From: Congeria kusceri
Lineage: Eukaryota; Mollusca; Bivalvia; Myida; Dreissenidae
Length of the DNA stretch: 64,000 nt
Reading direction: 5' to 3'
Assembly: GCA_027627225.1 (NCBI GenBank)
Contig: CM051033.1
Coordinates: 10,402,558-10,466,557 of the forward strand
Part shown: positions 11,484-21,310 of the stretch, piece after piece
Position numbering within the stretch: position 1 is the first letter of the stretch
Layout: every line of letters begins with the position of its first letter
The notes under the pieces: generated by a model
Databases searched by the model: none
Told to the model about the DNA's origin: nothing
The model's input: only the letters and a program-made list of their open reading frames with translations
Position numbers and translations under genes: made by a program

Positions 11484-13264
11484 ATTATTTTATTTAACTT
11501 TTTTCATTAAATAAGATTTGGTTTAGATTATTTCAAATACTGTAAGTTTTGCAGTAAAGACATTCAATGACATTTTTTTTAAATACGAAATTTGTGTGAA
11601 CAAGTGCCTTTAAATGTCCATACAGAAAATGATATTCACACAGTTTAAGCATAGGATCAATCAGACAAAAAATGGCTGAGGCTGACTCAGCTTTAGTTTG
11701 TTCTGTATTTGTTTCCTGCACCTTAGATCCCTAATTGACGTGCTGCCAAGATTAATACGTTAACAATTACGAGGTGTCCATATCCAGAATACTATGTTAA
11801 TCAAATGTGTGGTGTAAACAATATCAACATTCGTTAATTTTGATTGCACTGGGAATAAATATTCCCACTGTTTTATTATAATAAGGACTTTTATCTATTT
11901 CAGTTATGCCCTCGGTAATTGAATAACTATATTGTTTTCCCGATCAAGCTATCAGAGACTATCGTGTTCCAGAGTGATACTATTCACTACTTATTAGACC
12001 TAACACATGTAAATGTCCTGAGTAAAATGTTTTGTTATATATTTTACTATCAACTGTAGCATATCTTTCATGACCTTGAATTAATACTTAAACATATTTG
12101 TCAACGTTCAAAACTCATCACGGCAGAAAACTGCCTAGGTCGCACAGTGGTTATTGCTATTAGGACTTTTCAAGGAAAGTCGTGTGTGAATAGGCGGTAA
12201 AAAATGCGACTATTGCACCAAACATAATCCTTGATGGTTTCGACTGTATTTAACAACTTTGCCAGTATTTGCACACAAACAAACACGTATGTGTAAACAG
12301 AATATCCATGTTAGCTGTGTTAGTGATAATCATGCTTGTGCGTGTTTGTAGCTGCGTGTGTGTTTAAACAGTAATACGTTCAAAAGCGACGTCACCACTC
12401 AGTGTACGTTTGTCTTCACAAATCTTGATTTATACCACAGTAACGATGAACAAAAAGATGATCGCCGGCGTCGATATAGCCCTAAATAGTGAGGCGAATG
12501 AGTAGTGTTGCTTTTCTATACATACACGGCGACAATATGTAAAATATTTATTTCCGAAAATAGAAAATAAAAGCACATAAAAAATAACTGTTGCCCGTCA
12601 AGCGAACGCGATCTGGAGTAAAAGCATGCATGCAATGCTGTCTTACTATATTACAGGTGTATACAATGTTATCATATTTACGTTGATAAGAAATGCGTTG
12701 GAAATTAGCTTTATTCAACAGCATACATTGCTCGAACCTACAGAGATCAAAGCTGGAGCTCTTGCACACAAAACTTACAAATCAAACATGTCACCAAATG
12801 ACTTCCCCATTTCTCCGTGGCTCGTCGTTAGACATATATATTTAACAAGTGTTATTTACTTCAAATCTAGACGAAAATCAAACCTTATTCTCGCTGTTCT
12901 TTGTGAATTCTACATTATTATATCACAATTTGGCCTTATCGCAAACAATACATACACACAGAATGAAAATGGAATACAATAAGTTAACGCGGCCTGAAAC
13001 ATACGATTATTTTGTGATGATGCAATTCCAGTTGCGAGGACAGTTGTTCAGTCGCGAAACAAACATGAAAAAGCCTAGCTGTAAGGCGGATGTTAAACAT
13101 GCAAGTTTAAGTGTATATGTACGATCTAACAACAGATATAGTGACATAAATACAATTAATTCTCAATAAGCTAGTTTTTAATCACTAAATAGTTTTTGTC
13201 TGTACAGCGAAAACTGAGATAAATATATATACGTTGATTAGACAGTTTATTTATGTTACACAAG

Positions 13265-13499
13265 ACTAATAAACGATGTCGCGGTGGCGTAGTGGATATA
13301 TGGTGTACGCCTAGCAATAGGGAGGTCCAGGGTTCGATATCCACTCTGGGAGCGTTCAAAAGATCTTCCCCACAGACACCAAGTACTGGCTCTACCCAGG
13401 AAACGGACTCGAGAGTGTCTCAATAAGCCTTAGGCTTTCGATGCAATCGAACTAAAATAAATAGGTTCATATTAAAGTAAACTAAACTAATAAACGATG
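13265..13499 (+). mobile_element. Complete tRNA-derived SINE with 14-bp target-site duplication
   Basis: The insert 13,279-13,485 is flanked by perfect 14-bp direct repeats ACTAATAAACGATG at 13,265-13,278 and 13,486-13,499. Box A is TGGCGTAGTGG (13,285-13,295) and box B GGTTCGATATCC (13,331-13,342), forming a tRNA-like head. The body contains AAGTACTGGCTCTACCCAGG and a palindromic AAGCCTTAGGCTTT stretch, and ends in an A/T-rich tail. A second, 3'-truncated copy lies inverted at 29,706-29,826. The family may be one of the metazoan SINE superfamilies known from molluscs; that is inference. Confidence 0.9.
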
Positions 13500-13649
13500 C
13501 AAAAGTAAACACAAGTATTTCTTGATTTATTTCATATTGAAGTGTTTTGTTCGTCACTTTTATGTGTTTCTGTTTGTTTTCAAATTGTATTGTTACCTTC
13601 TTCAGCTTATTTTGAAAATATAAAATATCATACATACACACTTTAAAGA

Positions 13650-14345
13650 CGAAACCTGGTACCGGGTTTCACTGCTGCATTGAGCGGCACTAACATTTCA
13701 TAGTAATATGCTTCGTCAGGCATGCATTTCATTCTTTAGGAACAGCGCATCATGCATGCATAGCGGCAGGGCTTCTATAATCGTGTTTAGACGCGCGCAT
13801 CATGGATGGATAGCGGGACGGCCTTTAAGAGTCGTGTTTAATCGCGTGCATCATGTATGGATAGCGGGACGGCCTTTTAGAGTCGTGTTTAGTCCCGCGC
13901 ATCATGGGTGGATAGCGGGACGGCCTTTTATAGTCGTGTTTAGTCCCGCGCATTATGGATGGATAGCGGGAAGGCCTTAATGAGTCTTATTTAGACGCGA
14001 CTACCTTTAAACTTCTTTTCTTTATCTGAGTCAATGAAAACCCTTCCACGGGGTCGTCTTTGTACTTCTGTCTGTTATTAGGCGATGTGTATTTATTTCT
14101 AAATCAATCTGAGATCCAAGTGAACGTACTAAGATATATTTGAGGCGTGTCGAGGGAAAACCGGGCTTAGTGTACGTGCGTAATGTGTCGTCCCGAATCA
14201 GCTGGTGCAGTCCGCATTAGGCCGGTTTTTCCCACGAAACACCATTTTTCAATTAAATTATTGTCATATTTTGATAACCATCCGCATATTCATGTGGCAG
14301 TGCAATGGTATTTGAATAAAGTATTGACCGGTCACGGGGGATATA
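13650..14345 (+). repeat. Dispersed block carrying a 51-bp minisatellite, copy A
   Basis: The block opens with GACGAAACCTGGTACCGGG and contains about five 51-bp repeats between 13,741 and 13,980 built on GCGCATCATGGATGGATAGC followed by GGGACGGCCTTTTAGAGTCG. Because 51 is a multiple of three, the array stays open as a pseudo-repetitive frame (RAHHGWIAGRPFRVVFS per 17-residue unit), which should not be read as a protein. A matching block with the same order of parts is at 27,150-27,835. Confidence 0.88.
14150..14262 (+). mobile_element. Palindromic bivalve MITE, internally deleted copy
   Basis: About 110 bp with both ends: GGCGTGTCGAGGGAAAACCGG at the left and CCGGTTTTTCCCACGAAACACC at the right, with one GTGTCGTCCCGAATCAGC arm between. 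It lacks the central part and second inner hairpin of the full element at 45,122-45,388. The parallel position in copy B (27,640-27,735) holds a more decayed version, so this insertion predates the A/B duplication. Confidence 0.8.
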
Positions 14346-17280
14346 CAGTAAAATAAAATTACTGTACTCGCTCTTGGCAACTTTCTTCCTTTCTTAACTA
14401 ATATTATCCGAAAAATAGACAACTCGTCCGATTCTACCCAGGAATAAATAAATAATGCAGCACATGGATCAATGTTCGATGTCTAATGAACTGGTTGACA
14501 CTTGTAGGTATTCAATTTATATGGTTTGAATTGAAAACAGCATAGCTGATTGACATATCATACATATTCTGAACAATATTTGTCGGTGGAATATCTTCTA
14601 TTGCATTGTTTTTGCTTCCGGTTCGTGTCTGTTGTTTCAATATACCAATCAGACCGAATTAACACTGTAACATCGTATGTGGTCAATGCCACTCGTCCAA
14701 CTTCCCCGTAAAGCAATCTGACAAATTCGCGACAGTGTGACAGGGCCTTAGATACAGCAAAAACGACTGCAATCTGTCAAATGCAATCAGCACATCGTTA
14801 ACTTCGTCAGTTTGCATTTATAGGGGATAAAAGGATCCATTATATTAATATCGTTATTATTTCTTAACACAATCACACATTTGATTTTGCACAAGCGTAT
14901 ATTTGCTCAGTCATGAGGTTATACATTGTAATTGAGGTTTTGTGTAGTTCTCTAATATATCGCTAATGCGTGGTATACGTGGTATAACATACACAAAATA
15001 AGTCAACAGTTAATGTTACATGACTCTGTTGATAACGGAAACATGTTACTTTGTATTAGTGCTAAATGGTTTAAACAGGTATGCCATTTACATAGTAGAA
15101 AGTCATAATATTTATGCACTGCTCAACATAATTTTCTGCACAGTTACAAATGTAATTATCACCTTATCAACCATGAACGATTGTACTTGTAGTTATGGCG
15201 AACTGAATGATCCGTCAGACAAACATGCAATAAAACAATAGCGTATTAACATATGGTCACTTCTCAACACATGAACATCAGTTGGTCATCTGCGAAAATC
15301 TGTGATGTTATTTTGCGATACGATTATAATTAGTTAAGGTAGAAATGTTTCGCGATGTTGACTGGGTATTTACAAATATGTATTGCTTCACGAGCAATAA
15401 CGGACATAACGGAGATATTCTTATTGTTCGGTGGTATTTTTTATTTCATTATACAATAAGTATATCGGTATACATGGAAAGAGTGTCTAATTTCCAAAGA
15501 AACATAAATTAAACAAGTGGGTATTAAGTACTACTTATTGATGAACAGATATGTATGTACATGTATTAATTAGATTTAAGACATTTTACGTTTATTTACA
15601 CTGATGAAATTAGTGAGGCATTCATTATGAAACATACCAAGTTAATAGTAAATGCATCGCATATAGTAAAACCTGTTTTATTCTTGACGCGTTTATTCTC
15701 TAACGTGCATTTAAACATAACTATAAGAACATTTATGCAAGGATGTGAATGCGTGGCTAAAAAGCAGCATCTAGCATAGTCATTACCATTTGCATCTCAT
15801 TGCAACAGGTTCCAATACAAATTACGACATACACAGATGTCAATTGCCAATTGCCTGTTACTATTTGCCGAATCGGTACCTGATTTACACACACTTAGTT
15901 AAAAAAGAGGCATTTTTTGTCAGACAATTATCGGGTTCAACTGGGTTTTGTTAGAAACAGACACAATACTGACAAATCATACGAGATATAATCCGTCCAA
16001 AATATAACCTATTGTCTAAAGGTTGGAATTTCTCGAATGCATTGTACATATATTTATATAAGTAATCAACACGTACACATTAAGGTTCGCAGTGATGATA
16101 TGGATTTGGTGTCCGTCTTGAAAATATTTGCGCGTGAGGTCGGTTCTTACCCAGTGAATGCTATTCACAAGAAACACCAATTACTGGAACTACACATGAA
16201 TGGAATTGAACATGCACACAATTCCATAAAAAATAAGCCTTCGGAGTTTATTGGGATACTCCTTTTTACAACGCATCTTTAACTATCAACAACTAGATTG
16301 TTACACTTTTCTAATATATTCAAGATGATGAATGTTAACATTGCCGAATCCATGATGAAGAAACTCCGGTAAGTTAAAGTAAATCTCTGTCGGAAATAAA
16401 CATCCCGTTACTGTGCTTGGTCTAAACAAAAAGTCATTGGATAATTTAAAGGTTGTATATTCGCAATTATATCGTAGTAGTGTATAGGATGCAACGCGAA
16501 GTCTACATGAAAAAACAAAAACGTGTTGCCTGTGTGTTTTATGTTTAACTTGCAAATACAGTTGCGGTTTCTATTAATCGCATTGCAGCTTTACGTAATC
16601 TCTTTTTCCAAATCCCGGTCATGACATTATGTTACGCAGCAAAATATATAAGTAAGATACATTTCCTGATACGTATAATAGGATGCAAAGGTATGTGATA
16701 GTGAGTTGTTAATGTAGACACATTTATCTGAAATTTAGGTAATTGACAATGCGTTTAAAGTGTCGTAGACTAGCCGCGTATTATAACAAGGTGAATGTCT
16801 TTACCTATATGTCTAATGGTTTTCGTTCGACTGATGCGAGGCAATTTTAAAACCTTTTCGGGTTTTTCCATCAACGGTATAAACTCATCCCAAGCTAACG
16901 CTAGCTGATTAATTTCCATTCATCCAACATCTTATACACATCACTAGCGTTATTTCGTGCTACCTGTTAAATACATGATATACAAGTGTAATGATTGGAT
17001 ATAATTGCAGATTAATTTGCGTACTAGTATGTTGGCTTTTGTCGAAACGTCTATTGTATCAGTTTTAACACACGAAACAAATGGATATGTTCTAAATGAC
17101 TACAGAGAACGAATCAACACATTGTATGCAAATATATGTTTTAGCTTAAAACGTTTTATATAAGGTCGATTACTTTGATTTTTCTAATATATTTGTATAT
17201 GGGACAGGTTAACAAAAATAATATTCATTTTTATAACGTTAAGACTACACAATTTACATTTTCTATTTTATCGGACAATA
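14345..17280. other. AT-rich DNA without identifiable features
   Basis: I see no gene, tRNA or structured repeat. Open frames at 15,020-15,241 and 16,037-16,282 (73 and 81 codons) show no known domain, codon bias or paralog in the window. Confidence 0.5.
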
Positions 17281-17811
17281 TTATTGTATCGACCTCTTTC
17301 TATTTCTAATGTGTGCGATGACAATCGACATTTTTTTAGTGCTATTTTTTGTTTTAACGATATCTAAATATGGTTCTATATTAAACATTTCTTTGAAGCG
17401 ACAGTATGTGGTGAGTCTTTTTGAAATGTTTATTTCGCTGTACCAGTGTTGTTTATATTGATCAAATAGCCGTTGTTTTATAAGATTGTAAGAGTTTCTT
17501 GTTCCGCCTATATGTATATTCAGCCTAGCTGTTCAAGTATTGCTTTTATTTGTGTCGCCCAAATTCTGTTATTGTAAGTAGTATTATGTTTTGTGTCGTT
17601 ATGTAGTAATTAATATGTTGTTTTTATAAAACAATCGTCTGTTAATGAGATTATTTTAAACCAACATCTCAACATGTGTAATTTTTTCATAACGGATAGC
17701 GGATACCCTCCTAATTCACCATATAAATCAGACAAATTCGTTGATTTATTAACGCATAATATTTTTCTAAAAAAAATTTTTATGAATAATCTCTAACTCT
17801 TTTCCCGATTT

Positions 17812-18213
17812 TTAACCCCAAATCTCAGCGGAATAATGAAGTGCGGGTGTTTCTAATTTATCAAAAAGATTTAATTTGTCTTTGGTTTGGACTTCATATT
17901 GGTTTATTACTGGGGAACGTCTATGAAGTGCTTTGTTATATTGGTTTATTACTGAGGAACGTCTATGAAGTGCTTTGTTATATTGGTTTATTACTGAAGA
18001 ACGTCTATGAAGTGCTTTGTTATATTGGTTTATTACTGAGAAACGTCTATGAAGTGCTTTGTTATATTGGTTTATTACTGAGGAACGTATATGAAGTGCT
18101 TTGTTACCGTGTTTTGATATGGATTGTACTGTTTTATCCCAGTTTTTATTTTTAAATAATGTTACACCTAAATACTTGAACGATGGTACTCTTTCTAATG
18201 TTTCTTCATACAA
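17812..18213 (-). pseudogene. LINE RT thumb with in-frame 14-residue repeat expansion
   Basis: The 133-codon frame begins YEETLERVPSFKYLGVTLFK, the conserved FKYLGV motif downstream of YADD, then contains five consecutive 14-residue units of the type NKALHRRSSVINQY, and resumes with LNLFDKLETPALHYSAEIWG. Normal elements have one copy of this unit. The expansion keeps the frame because each DNA unit is 42 bp. The plus-strand shadow frame at 17,841-18,155 is an artefact of the same array. Confidence 0.88.
17897..18106 (+). repeat. 42-bp x 5 minisatellite inside the LINE
   Basis: Five tandem units start at 17,897, 17,939, 17,981, 18,023 and 18,065, each TATTGGTTTATTACTGAGGA followed by ACGTCTATGAAGTGCTTTGT plus two bases. 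They differ at only one or two positions, so the expansion is recent relative to the decay of the host LINE. Confidence 0.95.
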
Positions 18214-18857
18214 ATAAAATTATGATAAGTTGGTCGAATACATTAAAAAAAATGACTACCTTGGTTTTATTGGTGTTTATGTTGAGTTTAAATCGATTGC
18301 AGTAACTTTCGATGTTATTCAGGACGTTCAAGACGGCGATGTTGAAAAAAAGGACCTGATCGTCAGCATATGATAACAGGAGCAATTGCATTTCGTTTAT
18401 AGTTAATATGCCTTAAATGTCAGAGCTTATATTTTCTATATGGTCATTCACAAACATCATGAACAGGGTGCTCGAATATGGGTCTCCTTGTTTGACACCT
18501 GTCTATGCGTGTATTTATTCAGATATATGTGTTTGTAATTTGACCGCTGCTTTTACGGAAGAATACATCGCTTTAAGGGCGGAAACCATTTTTGAGCTGA
18601 TTTGCTCTGATGTTAATTTTGCCAAAGCAGTGAACGATTTATGCTATCATAGCATTTAGCATTATCGATAAAAATTCAGTATAGTTTTTGACCCGAATTT
18701 AATACTGTATTAATTATGCTATTGAGAATGAAGATGCAATCAACTGTGCTTTTTTCTTTCTTTAAATTTTTTTAAAGTATTCGACCAACTTATCATAATT
18801 TTATTTGTATGAAGAAACATTAGAAAGAGTACCATCGTTCAAGTATTTAGGTGTAAC
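18161..18857. repeat. Inverted ~90-bp duplication inside the LINE RT
   Basis: The arm 18,161-18,251 (within the minus-strand RT) reappears as a reverse complement at about 18,767-18,857, identical over about 76 bases and with one mismatch in the next stretch. The right arm interrupts the RT between the WCE segment and the STVDCIF segment. The spacer of about 515 bp carries RT motifs A to C in normal orientation, so only the right arm is out of place. Confidence 0.9.
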
Positions 18858-19800
18858 CATATTAAAATTCGCACCATTTAGTGAGTCTGTTTAATAATAC
18901 TTGGGAGTCTATCTTTGACACGATGTTATTAACGGTTATTCCATGGTAGTTTTTGGCAAGATTGGGATCGCCACTTTTAAATATTTGTGTAATATAACCG
19001 ATTACCCAGCTTTATGGGTATTGAGCATTTTCAAACATATCATTAAATATGAATAACAGATGGTACTTAATTATACTATAAGCAGCCTTAATGATATATT
19101 ATCCGGCCCACTTGATTTTCGGTTATTTTGTTTAAAATAGCCTTGTATATTTCTGTTTCTGTGAGAATCAAGGTAATCGTTTATAATATGCGGTTCAGTA
19201 TGTTCATCAATATTATGATTAATTTTATTATTATCAGTAGTATTTCCTATCAAGTCTTTAAAATTGATGAACATGTCGTTAATCATCTTATCATTTGCTT
19301 TTTTATTATTTGTTTTATAGCATTTTTTAATCGTTTTCCAAACAATGTTCGGTTGCTTTTAGCAATATTGTTTAGTGTTGTTCCTTTATTAATTGTATGA
19401 TGATATTTAGCTTTCTTACGTATATTATTGTATCTTGTTCTGCTGGCAACGAGGCGTTTCCTGTTGTCATGTGTTTTATCTTTGCTGAATGATTTTTTTG
19501 CGTGCTTAAAAGTTCATTTTGCCGTGTAACATTCATTATCAAACCATTCAGGTTTATGAAACATTTCGTGAAGTTTTAGTTTTGTTTGGAATACTTTGCC
19601 AAAAACATGTTTGCTTGTTTCTTGTAAGACATTTGTGAGAATATCTATTTTGTTAACATGTGATTCATTTTCATCATAAACATGTATTTGATATAATACC
19701 TGTTTATTTTCATTCAGTAATATATGAGACCCTGTTTCATTATGATCATAAATCAGTGTAATATGTGTTAAAAAGCTGAAATAAAGTGCAGCCCGATCGA
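18200..19800 (-). pseudogene. LINE linker and reverse transcriptase domain, broken
   Basis: From upstream: a linker with WFDNEC and RTRYNNIRKKAKYHH, then RKSSGPDNIS (frame 19,071-19,286), then WVIGYITQIFKSGDPNLAKN and YHGITVNNIVSKI (about 19,020-18,890). After an inverted insertion at 18,767-18,857 follow STVDCIFILNSIINTVLNSG, a degenerate motif A (LYCIFIDNAKCYDSINRSL), TGVKQGDPYSSTLFMMFVND (motif B), and finally LLLSYADDQVLF at 18,206-18,391 (motif C). Stops interrupt the frame several times. The order and spacing fit a CR1/L2-type RT. Confidence 0.88.
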
Positions 19801-20614
19801 AAAATTCTGTCCTATCTAGTATCTTGAAATCATGAATGAAATTTCTATCGTAAGTGTCCTTTGTAGTAAGAAATAATTCGTTACGCTTTGACCACGTGAT
19901 GAAATGAATGTATAATTGCCTGTTCTGTCATCCGGTAAACGACCGTTAGCTATTACGTGATTGATAGATTTACATAGTGATAACAATGCACGACCTTGAC
20001 TGTCAATTACGTGGTCTTTATTCAAAAGTTTAGGAAGACCTGAGTGTCATGAAAAAGTGTCATACGTGCTGTCATGTGCAGCGGTATTACCATCTAGATA
20101 TTTATAATATTCTACACTATCAGATAAAACTCATGTTTTAGAATTTAAATCTTCGACAATATATGTATAACCTAAATTGCAGTATTTTTCAATATTGCTC
20201 TCTATTTCCTCGAAAAACTCAAAATATCTATCTTTTAAAACTGTAGAAGAGACCGGTGGAATGTAAGTACAACACACATACACATGCTTATCAAAATTAA
20301 GTAATAAGCAATCTTACTTTAACCAAATTATTCCAAAGTTATTGAATTCTACAATAGATATTTTTTGTTTTAATTCATGTTTATAATAAACAGAAATACA
20401 TCCACCTTGTCGACCCTTTTTAATACCATGAGATTGGTGTTCATAAATATGAATACTTTCAAAATTCTGTATTTCTACATTCTGTTTGCTCTTCTTATTA
20501 GTCCAGGTTTCATTTAAAATAATAATATAATATTGATTAATATATTCCAGAACGTCAGTGTCATTTAATTTTCGTACAAGTCCGTTTACATTCCAAGATA
20601 ACAAGATTAACTCC
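19800..20614 (-). pseudogene. LINE endonuclease domain, broken
   Basis: Open frame 20,314-20,604 starts LLSWNVNGL and includes IILNETWT, matching the N-terminal strands of the exonuclease-endonuclease-phosphatase fold with Asn and Glu catalytic positions. A second piece (about 20,300-20,110) reads YVCCTYIPPVSS and YIVEDLNSK, where functional elements have GDFN; the Gly-Asp-Phe to Glu-Asp-Leu change argues for loss of activity. Frame 19,816-20,025 gives GNYTFISSRGQSVTNYFLL, the C-terminal part, where the usual catalytic Asp after SxV is replaced by Thr. The enzyme would nick target DNA for reverse transcription. Confidence 0.85.
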
Positions 20615-21310
20615 TCATTGTCCTAATTGTGGATCTCGCGAAAGCTGCCGTCGTTCCAATTGACTAGTAGTTTTGATCCGGCCCATTTCGTCGTCAGTTC
20701 CGGCTGCTCGTTCCTTGTCTACGAGATGTTGCTTGCTTCGCCGGTTGTTAAGGGTCGACTTTGTTTGCTGAATCCCACCGTTATGGTTAATTGCGCACGA
20801 GTTCATGGTCGGAATACTGATGAAACTTTGCCACAATCGGGCCCATTTTTCCGGGCGTTCCTTTCCCTATTATGTGTACTCTATCCAGAGAGGTATGTCT
20901 TTCTCAATGTGTAGCACATCTCTGATGAGCGTTTGGACAATATTCTTGGTTGGTTGATTTTTAATTCCATGAAATAATAACATTTCTCTTAAACTATGGA
21001 ATTCAAGTGTATCATTCGTTTTCTCGATTGGTCTATTTTTTTGTTGGTGTTGATCAATTGTGTGTTGGAGGACTATCATGACAAGTTTTCATTTGATCTT
21101 CTGAAATCGTAAGTATGTCTTGTGTTGATTCAAATTGTTCATTGATGAACGTGCAACTGATTTTCATGAATTTAACTTGCTGTTCTAACGTTTCTACTTT
21201 GTGGTCTGTTTATTCATACCGTCTTCAACTTCGTCAATGTTTGATACTTGCAGTTTGATGCTTTTCATGTTTAACGTTTCGTAAACTGAACATAATCTCT
21301 AGTGAATGGC
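20615..21310 (-). pseudogene. LINE ORF1 remnant
   Basis: The upstream half, read across one frameshift, gives a heptad-like stretch (ETLNMKSIKLQVSNIDEVED, then VETLEQQVKFMK), consistent with the coiled coil of LINE ORF1 proteins. Open frame 20,870-21,079 continues with SLREMLLFHGIKNQPTKNIV and TLIRDVLHIEKDIPLWIEYT, resembling the RENLLFxGI...EN RNA-binding core of ORF1p. The last piece, 20,615-20,836, is Arg/Gln-rich and ends at a TGA beside the endonuclease frame, as expected for adjoining ORF1 and ORF2. Function in a live element would be RNA binding and chaperone activity. Confidence 0.75.

Larger units (their letters stand above)
11700..14345 (+). repeat. Second duplication pair, copy A
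   Basis: Collinear with 25,480-27,870. The strongest matching stretches are 12,085-12,340 with 26,275-26,530 and 13,645-14,340 with 27,150-27,835; the upstream part (11,720-12,080 with 25,480-25,880) is weaker. Copy A carries about 1.3 kb (12,340-13,645, including a SINE) where copy B carries a TGACC core-repeat element. No gene is seen; open frames at 12,626-13,169 show no recognised domain. Confidence 0.8.
17280..21310 (-). mobile_element. Near full-length but decayed LINE retrotransposon (CR1/L2-like)
   Basis: On the minus strand the order is: ORF1 coiled coil and C-terminal part (21,310-20,615), apurinic-type endonuclease (20,615 to about 19,800), linker (about 19,800-19,070), reverse transcriptase (about 19,070-18,200) and post-RT region (18,213-17,280). 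Each module is recognisable by conserved motifs but split by stops and frameshifts. The RT contains an inverted 90-bp duplication and an in-frame 42-bp repeat array. It is a dead copy. Clade placement rests on the endonuclease, the GVKQGDP motif, YADD and the LYGELGGYPL segment after RT, and should be confirmed by phylogeny. Confidence 0.9.

Noticed and set aside
13708..13980. Repeat-protein-like frame (17-residue unit) and its relatives at 27,209-27,472 and 27,266-27,463
   Set aside because: The period is 51 bp, so any such minisatellite stays open. Both strands are open and the unit varies between copies without codon-level constraint.
16037..16282. 81-codon plus-strand frame with a fairly mixed composition
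   Set aside because: No recognisable domain, splice context, paralog or promoter; length is within chance expectation for a 64-kb AT-rich window.
17841..18155. Plus-strand 104-codon frame with repeated YIGLLLRNVYEVLC
   Set aside because: It is the antisense shadow of the 42-bp array in the minus-strand LINE reading frame.
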